Below the pieces are notes generated by a model, which searched no databases, was not told the origin of the DNA, and saw only the letters and a program-made list of their open reading frames with translations. The position numbers and the translations under genes are program-made. A stretch of DNA of 64,000 nt from positions 661,001 through 725,000 of the forward strand of contig JAHLKD010000002.1 in NCBI GenBank assembly GCA_025526935.1. The letters run 5' to 3'. The stretch's first letter is position 1, and the number at the start of each line of letters is the position of its first letter. This document shows positions 24,363 through 39,074 of this stretch, one piece after another. This DNA is from Cladochytrium replicatum. Taxonomy: Eukaryota > Chytridiomycota > Chytridiomycetes > Cladochytriales > Cladochytriaceae.

Positions 24363-24819
24363 TTAACCTAAAAAGAATCATTTGTATATTTTTGCCCATA
24401 TTTGGGTAGCTTGATTTGTGTTTCTTATCCAGTCGGTAAACCCGGCTGTGGGCGGTGCCACATGAGTAACAGCAGTCCATGAAACTTCTGCTGTCTTTCT
24501 TCGCTTTATGTGCTTGACTGGAAATTTGTTTGTTTGCATTTGCGTTTGCGACTCCCTTTATGCCAGGGTATGCTCGCGGTGATTGGTCAGGGTGCTGCTC
24601 AGCCACACGTGGGCGATTCGCTCCGCTGGTGGGGAAGAAAACACGCCTGGAAAAAGGGGAAGAACCACAACAACCGTGCTATCAGCGCACTTTTCGTCAC
24701 TGTAGCAAAGCAGCAACCGATTATATTTGTTTCTTTCGTTTATTGCTCGCACTCTGGAGGTCTTGGATTTTTATCGGATTTTTTTTGATTTTTTTCACTT
24801 CACGTGTGACCTACGAGAT

Positions 24820-27800
24820 GCCCCCGTCTGTTGTACGTCCCCAAGTGCGAAGTCGGAAAGTCGACAACAGGCGACCACTTCCGGTTTTTCAGGCCCCAGA
24901 GCTGCTAGACCTCGATGATAGCTCTTCTATCAATCGAGCAGTCGAGCTTAGCAGAGGTGTAGACCACGAAGAGGAGTCGGTGAGTCTTTTATTTTTTGCA
25001 CAGTATTTTGGTTTACTTCTCCTTCGCATTCTGATTGGTCGCGTCACGTGTACATTTTCCACCAATACTTACGCGTCACTCCCTGGTGTTCCCTAGGAAA
25101 CCCACTTGCAACTGGCACTGCACACTGCTTACGGACAGGGACAGGTCGCTGCTGTAATTCCAACGCCGGATGCATCGAGGCTGTTCCCTGGCTTTGCGAA
25201 CTTCTACTCTGCCGATTATCAACTTCCAATATCGTTTATAAGATTCTCGTCGCAAGTCGAAGACGTGATCGGTGTGGACTACAATCTCTCTGTGGAGGAT
25301 GACCAATTCTTGCAGACATATAATAGCGCGATCGCCCCAAGTGTTGAAGTAACTCTCTCAGAAGATAGCCTGGAAGAGTTACTTGCAGCATTGGAGTGGG
25401 TAGCCGCAGAAAAGGTTAGACTCCAGCTCACAATCGGATTCAAACCACTTATCAATATTCCGGAATGCAGCTCACAGGGGGAACTCCCAGTCAAGAAGAG
25501 TTCGATGCATATAGTAATGTCGAAAGACTTGACTTAGCGCCTCTGAAGCCTGCTGTTCCTGCAGTGTATGGTTATTGGAAGGGTAGAAGAGAGCACGGTG
25601 GTGGAAACAAGCCGTTAATTTCTCAGCTGAGGGTGCGTACAATGCCTTCTGCATGTGGAACACACTAAATCTTTGTCAACAGCTTGACGAGTATGGTCCA
25701 AAAGCAGATTCCAATCCATATGTTTGTTTCCGAAAACGAGAAATCAAAGCTGTACGGAAGACAAGGCGATGTGACTCTCAATCACTCGAAAAGCTATTGC
25801 GACTACGGGAAGAAATGCGCAAAGCGCATCGCATTCTCGAGCTCGTTGTTGATCGTGAACGAAAGAAACGCGAAAGCTTAATCATCGAGCACCAGATCTT
25901 CCATCAACGATCGCTGATTCGGCGATTGAAGAAGAGGCTTGGGAAACTCAGCGACAAATCTGATTCTATCCTGAAGAAGAAGAAGTCCAAGAAGGAGGAG
26001 CCTCGGTCAGTTTTTATTAAGGAGAATATCAGTTGCGGAATCTTATTATTCTCCTCCGATTTAGAATTCAAGCGAAAATCAGGATCCCCCTACCCAATAA
26101 ATTTGAGGATGGGGACTTTGACTCGATTGCTGACACAATCGACGAGAAAGTTCGGCGGAAGAAGTTCGCAGAGGAGATTGCCGGATGGTTGGATTTCAGC
26201 GAGGTACGAGTCAAGCTCAAACTGTGGTTTCTGGCTTATTTGTTCCTTAAGGATCCGTACGTTCCGGTGCGACCTGCCCAACCTCCAAACTCTCTGTGGT
26301 TTCAAGTTCCGGTCAACCCTGCATCTTTACTTCCCTGGTCGAGCATTGCAAGAATGGGCTGGAAAAGTCTTCGCGGACGCCATCGTTTCGGACGAGGTGG
26401 CCGGGTTATCATGGATCGACAAGTTTTCAGACATGAGCCGACTCTAAAATCTCATTCACATCACTCTCATGGGAAGTTTTTATCCAAAAATGCACGAACG
26501 GCTCTCGAAGTATCAGACGAGGTTGAGAACGAGTTCGAGGATGTAATTGAAGATGAGGTCATGCAAGTGGAAGACACCGTACCGTAAGCACTCGTCGATG
26601 AAGCATTGCTGGTTTTCCTCAACATTCCCCTTCAGATTTATCCTCTATCGTACATTCAACCTTGTTCCAACCCAAGTGGAGGTGCGTGGTTTGGTGAACA
26701 AACCTGCTTTTCCTGAACAGCTGGACCCTGCTCGCAACCCCACCGCTCCAAACTCAACAGCGTCCGCAAGCAGGTTGTCAGTGGTGAGGTTCAGTTTTCC
26801 TAAAGAAATGCGTAAGCTGACTCTTCTGAACCAGCCTCCAAAACAGTGCGACCATGCCGCACCGCCAAAAACCAATGCGGTTAAAGCTCCACCACCCAAA
26901 AACAAAGCCAATACCCCGGTGGTGGATGACCGCAGGACAAACAACGTGAAAACTATCCTTCAGCAAGCACAACGACAAGCACAGCAGACGAAGCAGCTGC
27001 TTCAGCACGGCCATCGATTTGAAGGATCGCCACCGAACTCCTCCAGCTCTCCCCTCCTTAGTGCCTCCAAGCCCACAAACGGCTCGCTTACGGTGACCGC
27101 TCAAGACTCTCCCCCATCTTCCACATCACCAGCAAAATCCGGAAGTTTGCCTGCAGCAAATGGCGAGTCATCAGCGACGGTTCCATCGCCCAATCTTGCT
27201 GGACTTCAATCTGGAACGGCCAGCCCGACGATAAACACGCTTTTCGCCCAACAGTTAAAGCAGGCTCAACTGCAACGACAGCTTCAGCAACAGCAGCTGC
27301 AACAAGCAGCGAAACAGCAGAAACCACTGTCTGGTACTCAAACTCAGATTCAAGGCACACCTGCCGTCTCACTCCTTCCTCCGGGATTCGCATCTCTAAC
27401 ACCTCAGCAACAGCAACAATACTTTCTTCAACAACAGCGGTTGTTTCAGGAACAGATGCTTGCTCGATTCGCATCTCTAACACCTCAGCAACAGCAACAA
27501 TACTTTCTTCAACAACAGCGGTTGTTTCAGGAACAGATGCTTGCTCGCCAAGGGCTAACGAACTTCGCAGCTGTAAACGGAGCCACCAATCTACCCATGC
27601 AAGCCGCTCTCCACCAGCTTCAGATTCAGCAACAGCAGCAAGCCGCAGTCGCCGCGTCATCGCAAGACCAACAGCAGGCTGTGGCAGCAGCGGCCGCCCA
27701 CCATCTGCAGTTGGGTGGAAGCACTGCGGGAACTGTTTTACCCAATTCTGCCGCAGTCGCTGCCGCCGCAGCAGCAGCAGCCATTCGTGCGAATCCTGGA

Positions 27801-27989
27801 GTTAACGGGCTGAACTTTGCCGCGATGGTTGCGGCTGCGCAACTGCAACACCAGCAAGCTGCTCAAGCTCAAGCCCAGCAATTGCAGAATGGTGTTCAAG
27901 ACACGACGACCAACCTGAGTGGCTCGGCCAATCCTGCGGATGGACCCACTGAGATGGCTGCACCAGCGACGAAGGCAGTTTCTGCTTGA
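24820..27989 (+). CDS. EPL1: Enhancer of polycomb, EPL1 subunit of the NuA4 histone acetyltransferase
   Basis: Scaffold of the NuA4/Piccolo complex that holds Esa1 on nucleosomes. The N-terminal EPcA domain is clear: MPPSVVRPQVRSRKVDNRRP, INRAVELSRGVDHEEES, IPTPDASRLFPGFANFYS and ISFIRFSSQVEDVIGVDY. It continues over introns with YGYWKGRREHGGG, the signature NPYVCFRKREIKAVRKTRR and ESLIIEHQIFHQRSLIRRLK. The C-terminal third is Gln/Ala/Pro-rich and probably disordered. It contains a tandem 27-residue duplication at 27387-27548 (see separate entry). The start at 24820 gives the conserved N-terminus directly. It has at least six introns, all with good sites, and the stop TGA is at 27987-27989. 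It looks intact. Confidence 0.9.
27387..27548 (+). repeat. 81-bp tandem duplication inside EPL1
   Basis: Two adjacent copies (27387-27467 and 27468-27548), differing only at the last base, each encode 27 residues beginning FASLTPQQQQQYFLQQQRLF. The length is a multiple of three, so the frame is kept. Near-identity at synonymous sites shows the event is recent. Confidence 0.95.
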
Positions 27990-28339
27990 GAGTAAACATG
28001 GGGACAATGGTGGGCATGTATCTCTCTGAAAGCTCCACGATTTGGACAATGTGCTCTTCCCTAATTATTCTTGTTTAAGAGTTCAACCTAGTGGTTAATG
28101 ACCGTCTCCGCAGTCATTATGAGACTGTGAGTTTATTCTGTTCCGTGGACATTTCTTAATTTCCAAATCGTGGACAAAATATCTTTTCGAATCTCAATAG
28201 GGATGAAATTTGTAAACTTTTGTGCCATAACTTAGTCCAATCAAACTAACCAAATTGGAACATAGTACCATATTGACAAAACAAAGTGGATTCAGGCAAC
28301 GGCAAAGGGATCACTTACGCTGAAACTTCCTAAGTGACA

Positions 28340-29022
28340 ATGGCAGGGCTTAAAACAAAGTTGACATTCAAGGAGCGGCTGGTTGGGACCCTTTCATATG
28401 GGCGGGACCAGATCCAGAGTCAGATACGGGACAGGAAAAACTTTAAAATCGAAAAGCTTCCTCGTTTCGCCGTGCGCTTCTTCCAGATCGTGGTTGCGTT
28501 TGGCTCATGTAAGAATCTTAAAATCAATCCAAACCACATGGCCTACCTCCACTTTTCCATTTCACAGTCTTCTTCCTTGGTCGTCAGGACTCAACCCTTC
28601 TGACTCCGCGCGACCTCTGGGCGATCATCAACTACACATGGTTCCTCTCCATCGTTTCTCCGATCATATCGGTGATCCTGGTAGTTCAGTACTTTGCCCC
28701 TTGGCTCACGAAAACCTGGACCTCTCGCCGCATGCTCATCTTTGAAAGCATTTGCGACGTCACGATCACTTTCCTTTGGATCATATGCTTCTCTGTAGCG
28801 GCGTCTCGCATGGGCACGGACTGTCCGCCCGGAACCTCGACGTCGTGCGACAGGTTCAACTGGGTCTTGGCGTTTGAAGTTTTGAGCTTTGTGTTTTGGT
28901 TCGCGGCGATCGTGTTTGATGTGCTTGGACTTTTGAAGGGCATCTGGGGTTATGGTGAGCAGATTCCGGATGATGTGGTGGAATTGAATAGTGCTGCACG
29001 GCGACAGATGCGGTTCAGATAG
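28340..29022 (+). CDS. Four-pass membrane protein, MARVEL-like
   Basis: One intron (donor after GGCTCAT near 28507, acceptor before TCTTCTTCC near 28568) joins two exons into about 205 residues. The first exon has a basic cytosolic start (MAGLKTKLTFKERLV) and helix 1 (FAVRFFQIVVAFGSF). The second has helices in LWAIINYTWFLSIVSPIIS, FESICDVTITFLWIICFSV and WVLAFEVLSFVFWFAAIVF. Two Cys residues in the loop before helix 4 (CPPGTSTSC) and the four-helix layout are typical of fungal MARVEL proteins. It probably sits in the plasma membrane or vesicle membranes. The assignment is by architecture, not by a specific motif. Confidence 0.6.
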
Positions 29023-29067
29023 AAAGAAAAGAGAGATTTGCTTTATTTTTTAATATAAAGTGATAGA

Positions 29068-31249
29068 ATGCTGTTTTCAGTCTCCAACGTGGCTCCTTCC
29101 CACGCACTCAGATCAAATCGCAGAGTGGCGCATCCCACCACACAAACCAGCAATGTTCCGTTCGCTCCTTCGCTCGGTGGTGAGGACAGTGATCTGCATG
29201 CATTCGGATCGGTGAACACAATCCCTGCGTGCATGAGCTCATCATCATCGTCTTGGCTTTCTTATGTCAGCCCAAGTCGATTCCCCGTGTGGTGAACCCC
29301 TTTCGAAGCTTGTGGTACAACTCATATAATGCTGCTGTCGCCGGGTTGACACCGGAGCTCACAGAGGTGATAATGAGCTCTCAAACAGCTGTTGATTTTC
29401 TCGATCGTGCTGACAGATTAGTGTCATGATGGTTTTGAAGCTACGGGAAGCTGTGTTCGACTTTGCACAGAAGGAGCTTGCACCACGTGCCGAGGAGATC
29501 GACAAGAGCAACCAATTTCCCATGGTATGCACAATTATCACGGGATGATTTCGAATGCGATCAGCAGGTTGCTAAATGTGGGGTTTTCGCAGGACATGTG
29601 GAAGAAGTTTGGTGACATGGGACTGCTCGGGATCACAGCACCTGGTTTGTATAAAACACCAGAAGAATCAACAGAATAGCCTTCGAACTTTTTTTTTCAT
29701 GGACAGAGGCTTATGGTGGTCAAGATATGGGCTATCTCGCCCACTGCATCGTGATGGAGGAGCTCAGTCGCGCATCCGGTTCAGTCGCGTTAAGCTACGG
29801 TGCCCACTCGAACCTCTGCGTAAATCAATTGGTCAGGAACGGAAACGAGACGCAGAAAAACAAACACCTTCCGAAGGTGAGGTTGGATAAAGAAGGACAT
29901 GAATGCATTGAGCGCTGATCTTGATTTGCAGTTGATTTCTGGAGAGCACATCGGTGCACTAGCAATGAGTGAAGCTGGTTCAGGCTCGGACGTCGTTTCT
30001 ATGCGACTTCGAGCGGAGAAGAAAGGTATAAACATCAAAGTCAATGGAAGCTCGTGAAAAACTAAAGCACAAACCATCAATTACTTGACTGTAGGCGACA
30101 AGTACATCTTGAACGGAACAAAGTTCTGGATCACAAACGGCCCAGACGCCGATGTTCTCATCGTCTACGCTAAAACAGACGTTAACGCTGGTCCGAAAGG
30201 CATCACGGCATTCATCATTGAAAAGGTGCAAATCGATTCGAAAATTTTGATCTCCAAATCCTCAAGTTTGTTTTCTTGACAAACAGGACTTCAAGGGTTT
30301 CTCTCGATCACCGAAGCTCGACAAGCTTGGAATGCGAGGCTCAAACACTTGCGAGCTCGTCTTTGAAGACTGTGAAGTTCCAGGTACGCCGTATTCTTCT
30401 TTAATGCGCACAACGTCTCACCCATTTGCTTTACTTTCTCAGAGAGCAACATTCTCGGCGCAGTTGGAAAGGGTGTTTACGTCCTCATGTCCGGTCTAGA
30501 CCTCGAGCGTCTTGTTTTGGCAGCTGGTCCATTAGGTCTCATGCAGGCTTCGTTGGATATCACCGTTCCCTATGTTCACACCCGCAAGCAATTTGGGCAG
30601 AAGATTGGCGAGTTCCAGGTGGGTTTTATCCCCACTTCCGGTTTTAAATGAACATTATTGGCCCACATTCGTTTTTTGTGTGACAGTTGGTGCAAGCGAA
30701 GCTGGCAGACATGTACACGAAGCTGAGCGCATCGAGGTCGTACGTGTACGCCGTTGCTAGGGCATGCGACAACGGTCACGTCAGCAACAAGGTTTGTTTC
30801 TATGTAGATCTTGGACTTTTGAGCACCTATGTGTTGATGAAATTGTTTACTTTTAGGACTGTGCGGGTGTGATTTTGTACGCTGCTGAAAGTGCCACTGC
30901 AGTGGCATTGGATGCCATCCAATGTCTCGGTATGTTCATTCTCAACTCTCTCTGCACACCAGGTGAAACTCACATTCTTTTATCTTCCTAGGTGGAAACG
31001 GATACATCAACGATTGTGAGTCTCTGAACCCGTTATTGCTATGCAGGTTCGAACTGATGGTTTTCTTTTAATACAGACCCGACTGGTCGCATCCTTCGTG
31101 ACGCCAAGCTTTATGAGATCGGTGCTGGGACGAGCGAGATTAGGAGAATGCTTATTGGTGAGGCTACATTCAAATCCGGGTCAGATCGCTCTTTTTAAAC
31201 ACCGACTTCGTTAGGCCGAGAGTTCAACAAGGATTTCAAAGATTCATAA
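29068..31249 (+). CDS. IVD: Isovaleryl-CoA dehydrogenase, mitochondrial
   Basis: FAD enzyme of leucine breakdown that oxidises isovaleryl-CoA to 3-methylcrotonyl-CoA and passes electrons to ETF. The first exon ([19 protein letters not shown]) has an Arg/Ser-rich, acid-poor start suited to mitochondrial import and joins in frame to [18 protein letters not shown]. Conserved blocks follow: [90 protein letters not shown] and [19 protein letters not shown]. The Glu in GLDLERL is the catalytic base in IVDs; most other acyl-CoA dehydrogenases use one near the C-terminus. About ten short introns are present. The start is the least sure part, since it lies only 45 bases after the previous stop. It ends DFKDS at 31249. 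Confidence 0.88.
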
Positions 31250-31850
31250 TGATCTTAAACTAGTTTTCCTTTGATTAATATAAAAACGGCTGCTAATGAC
31301 TATTTCAGATATAACAGAACAATGAGAACAATGAGAACAAATATCGGCGGGGGGAATTGGGTAGGAAACGAACATCAGTGGGAAGATATTGAGCGGCAGC
31401 ATTCAAGAGGAAGATGGGAGACGAGAAGAAACGTATTGACGCTCTTTTGAAAAATAAATGGAAAGGACGAAAGAATCGCAAAACAAAGGAGGATGGATAA
31501 GATGAGGGACAGGCGAAAAGGTATCGATTGACAAAACGAGGAAGTAATGCTCACATTCAAAAAAGCAACCAGAGAATAAAAAATGATGAGACTTCCCATA
31601 CCACCAAAACAATGCCCAAAATTTCAATCACTGGAATGACAAACCTGAACATGCCCCGATAGAAAAATGAGTAAGAAACAACTAGATGGAGTTCAGTCTA
31701 GCTAAGAAGAACTTCTTGCAATAAAAAGAAATAATAATGAAGGTCGGAACAATGGAGATAGAACAAAAATTAATAAAGTCACAAAGAAAAAACCATATGA
31801 TGCCTAGGAAACAAGACCCACTTCATCATCCAACGACGGTCATCGCACCA
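31250..31850. other. AT-rich space between convergent genes
   Basis: About 600 A/G-rich bases between the 3' ends of IVD (+) and WEE1 (-). Minus-strand frames here translate to low-complexity Ser/Phe/Leu sequence. No gene was recognised; it probably holds both 3' UTRs. Confidence 0.4.
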
Positions 31851-31854
31851 GCAC

Positions 31855-34451
<2,597 letters not shown>

Positions 34452-35321
34452 TTGGAATGCTTATAAACGTTGCGCAATGCGAGTTGGGTTTTTGAGTTGA
34501 CGAGAATTAATGACTGGCGTTGATGGATGACAGGTTCCGGACGGACGAATCCGTGGTTGAATGTGTACAGTGAGCCGTGAACCGACGCGCTCCTCACTTT
34601 GCAGACAGTTACAAGTGATTGACGATGGCGATCACAGGCTGCGTAATGTAAGACTTGTGTGTGTGTGAGAATGCAAAATGTTTGGTTTGTGTGATCAACG
34701 GTGATTGATCGGTGTGTGGGTGGTGTGTGTCGCGGCGCGATCAGAGATTTTCAGCAATGGCGGGCGTTGGAATGCGGGATGTTCGCTTGCCCATATCAGG
34801 TCATATTGCGCCGCCGTTCACCACCACTGCCACGCGTTACCAAAAAGACATTGAGAGAAGAGCCGCCTTGGGCCTGGCAAAACGCTGATCTCATCCTTGG
34901 TTCTCAAGGCACCTTGTGTCAAAACTACGTCAGACTGTTGATGGAGTGACCGAGTGTTGCTGCGTCGGAAATATTGCTTTTGAGTGACTGACTGACGGCT
35001 GTATAGGAGGGAATATCAGAACTGTTATAAAGAAACAAAGAATTTCGGTGAGATTTGAGCAATAAGGTGATCTTGGTATGCGCTGCACGATCCATACTTC
35101 GTTGTCTGAGCGTCGGTGTGCTCGTGTGTGTTGCAAAGTGAATCAGCTGAGTGGCTTTCTGTGCTTTTGTCTCCATCAGGGTCCGAGTCATCAGCTCAAT
35201 CATTCTCAAGCTGCCGCAAACAATGTATACAAGTACCAAAATGTGCCACTGAAACAATCATTGAAAAAATAAAGAAACAGAGCAAAGACCTGTAACCCAG
35301 AATGCTAAAAATTTCTCTGGC
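34452..35321. other. Upstream region of WEE1, no gene seen
   Basis: About 870 bases between the WEE1 start and the VPS39 stop, rich in short GT repeats (near 34660). It must hold the WEE1 promoter. No convincing coding pattern was found. Confidence 0.4.
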
Positions 35322-38300
35322 TTACGGCAACCACGGCCACGGATCCACACCCACCGTTTCTCGTGCCTTCGCGCAGTAAGCATGGAGCACCGTCCCGTCC
35401 GGTAAACAAGCAAATACGCTGTTTCCGATCCTCTTCAAGCATTGCGAGCACATGTTTTCCTCCGTGATGACAACCCGTCGCGATTGGTAGTAAAGCAGTT
35501 TTTCATGAACCTTGGGAAACATGGTGAATATTGGATGTTGATCAAGTTATGTTTTTCACCTGGAGTCTTTGGGCAAGCAGCAAATTCTTCACTACTTCAT
35601 CCATGTGCCATGACCGATGGAGCTGGTGCAGTGACTTCTCGAAGAACTCGCCAAGCTCCGAAACTGTGAGCCCTTTTGGTGCTGCATCCAACGACTTGCG
35701 AGATGGCACAACACTCATTCAGAATAATACGATCTACAGACATTTGCAGCGACTCACCTCGAGAAGATCGAGACACGACCCGTAACTACTCATAAATCCG
35801 ACAATAAATTGGAGATCCACACCACCCTCTGCCAATAACGCGAGGTACAGCTTCAATAAGATCAAAAACACATTCTGCGAAGCTGGATCTTCTCTACTGA
35901 AATGTCTTTGACAATATCTGTCAACTGGTCAACAATTGTGAATCAGTAGTTATTACTGCTCTACATACTGGTCGGCCATGTTGAAGTTTTTCAGCTTATA
36001 GATATGAACGTTGAGTGCCTCTTCGTGCCGCTTCAACCGAGACAGAAGCACGCATCGTTCTTCCCAAAGTCCTTCACAACATGTGAGTGTGGAATTTTTC
36101 AATCGTGTGGTCATCGCGTACCATCAGGAAGCTGCTTCAAGATGGAATCGGCGCGATAGTGTGTAGAAGACTCAAGGAAAGCGTGGAGCTTTCTTCTAAG
36201 CCTGACGAGCTCCGATTCTGAAACGTAATAGTAAATACAAGATCCAAATGAAGTTACCAAATAAGGTACCGGATTGTGATGGGGAAGGGATGGGATCAAG
36301 AAGAGAGCCTTCGTTTGCTTGATTCTTGATGTCCGTGAGGTAGTTGTGAATCAATCTATCGTGGAAATCTGGAGATTGATCTTGGAGCTCGTGGATCAGA
36401 TGCTCGAGGTAAACTGTGCTGAGATCGCTGCTGATTTGCTGGAGGTGATCGGTAATACGTTGGCGAGTCTCAAAATCGATCTTAAGTCCAAAAATTGCTG
36501 TTATTTTAGGTCATTTTCTGCTCCGAGCACACGAACAGACCTCATCGTACTGCTCTGTAAAGATCTGGAAAAAAATCCCAAAAACTTCAGCTCACGAAAT
36601 GTTCTTGAGCGTCTGACTAACCTTGATTCCCAGTGAGGGGTTGCGCTCCAAGGCCCAAGAGGAGTACTCTATCACCAATTCGAGATCACCAACAGCTAAA
36701 CGCTGGAGATACGTGACCAATTGTTGTACGGCTGATTTAAGAAGCTCTGGTTTCCTAAAACAGAGAATATTCGGAATTTAATCTCCAATATACACAATAT
36801 ACAGCGAAATACCAACTCTGTAATAAAATCGAGTGCCTTGCGGTGGAGACTTTTCCCTCGGTATAGATCGATGAGCTCGTTGTATTTCTACCATCCGCTA
36901 TCAGCTAAGCAAATGCTTCGAAACCGCGGATACGGTACCTTATACGACATCAGCAGCTTCTCACTCTCGCTCAGCTCGCACTGATTCGGTACCCTCAGGA
37001 AAATCCCCACCAACGCATCGTTGACGTTCAGATACACTTTCAACAATGTCGTATCCACCAATCGCGATAAATAAAGTGTCTCGATGTAGCTAGCGTAGTC
37101 CGGGTTGTCTTCGTGCTGTTTCAGTACAGCTGTGAGTTCCGCGATCGGCGGCCACACAGCGGATGGGTCCGACATTGCGTCTGGAAAGCTCTGGAAGGCC
37201 TCCTGTTCATCGGGTAAATTCTCGGGGGGTGTGAACCCGGCGTTTTCAAACTCTTGGCGGTACTTCCCCAGGACTGCTCGTTGGCTTGTAAGGTAGTCCA
37301 TTAGAACAAGCAACGCTTTTCGCTCTTTGAGGAATTTAAACAACCCTTCATCAAAAGGAGCGCCCTTTTAAGATGCCACAAAGCCCCGAAACGTACCTGA
37401 TGGAGGTCCCACATGGTCTTGCTGACCTATCAAGTCAGGATAAAGGTTGATCACGTCGATTGGAGATGCCTTAAGCTCGTCGAGGATCCTTACGGCTTCC
37501 TCGTACTTGGCCTCTGCAGTGAAGATGTGGTGTGCATACAGACCGCGTACACGGACAATATTTGCAATCTAATCCACAGTATATCAACCCATTTATATAT
37601 TGGGCAGGTTTTTGAGACACTTACTTTATCTTCCTCGGTTGGGAATTCGAGATCTTCTATAAGTGCTTGAGCATCTAAATATTGATTCGCAGAGATTAGC
37701 TGTTCAATCTTCAACGATTCAGTGAGTGATGCATCTGACTGCTTAAGTGAAGTGAATTACTTGATCTTCGAAATCTAAGGGTAGTAGTCTCCAAATTGAT
37801 GTATTGCTTGCAACCAATATTGTTGGCCCAGGAACCATGGTGTGGACACTGGGCAAGTTGATTGATTGTACAATCTCCTTCGTCCGGAGACTTCGAACTT
37901 GAACATGATTTGTCGTGAGACCAACCAGGTACGGTGGAGCGTGAACTACAATGATAACGTCAATCCTTGGTACAAGTCCGCGATTGGTGTACTTACGAAC
38001 GCATGTAGGCATGGTGAACCACGAAATCTCAGTTTCCTGTGCGACTTCTCCCTTCATGTTTACAACCACCGAGCTCTCTATCGTGAGGTGGACGAGTGGT
38101 TTAGTTCTCTACTCACCTATTTCACTCATTCACCCACCATCACGTCCCACAAGAACTTTGTCGTAGCCTACGCGGGCCAGCATGGGCTTCTCCATCCTCC
38201 CAACGACGGGTGCAAGACTCTGCATCAACGACTGTCCCTTTGCAATCAACTCCTTCGTAACTCCCGTATTCACATCTACAGAAAAGAATCCCTTCTGCAA

Positions 38301-38965
38301 CGCAACGACGATCCGTTCCGGCGCGAGCCACAGAACGGATTGCGGGCGATCCGGAAGGTTGATTTCCTTTAAGGTCGCACAATCCAACATCAGGCTAGAA
38401 AACATGTGACGTTCGCCAGAAGTCTCACTTTGATTTCCGACAATCCCTCACTCTCAAGATTGTACAAAAGCAACTTCTTCTTCACGGACAAACACAGCAA
38501 ATCGGCTGTCTTCGCGATGAGGGGTGGTGGCGTGTCGGACACCTCGGACTCGTGCAGTATGGCTTCAGCCGTAAAGGACCACACCGCAAACAGCGTTGCG
38601 CCTTTCGCTTTCGGAATCGGCGTGTATATCGACAGGTCCTCAAGCGAATGGATCGTCACCTGCCCATCTGCACCGCACCATAAACTTCAGCGACGGGGAA
38701 TGGAGTGCAATGCCTGTTTCTGACCAGAGATAACGATGAGGTTTCCTGCTGATGGAGCGACACCGAGCAAGTCGATTGGCCTTTTCGAGAAGCCCTTCTT
38801 TGCGTTGAGCAGTGTGACTTCGAACGACGGCTCCTCCTCTACTGCGTACACCAGCAGCGATCCGTCAGCGGTTCCGATGTAGAATCTGTCATCCGCTGTG
38901 TCGATAGCCTGAATCTTCAATGGCAGGTTGTCAACAATCGGCTGTACGGTGTATACGTGGTACAT
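35322..38965 (-). CDS. VPS39: VPS39/Vam6, HOPS tethering subunit
   Basis: Tethers vacuoles or late endosomes through Rab7/Ypt7. The N-terminal CNH beta-propeller starts MYHVYTVQPIVDNLPLKIQA (ATG at 38965; the frame extends upstream only with a GTG) and includes RFYIGTADGSLLVYAVEEE, LCLSVKKKLLLYNLE and RPQSVLWLAPERIVVALQKG. Middle exons are helical repeats of the clathrin-heavy-chain type, such as LKERKALLVLMDYLTSQRAV and LYLSRLVDTTLLKVYLNVND. The C-terminal zinc-finger-like end reads ENMCSQCLKRIGNSVFACLP. About 12 introns are present. The stop is at 35322. It looks complete and lies head to head with the DUF1688 remnant. Confidence 0.85.
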
Positions 38966-39074
38966 TGCACCGACCACTTGCCAGTGGCTTTGAGATCTCG
39001 CCTTCTAGCAACTTTCCAGCAACTTTATAGCAACTTTCTAGCATCTATCAATGTCCACGATCCCCATACCTCCG

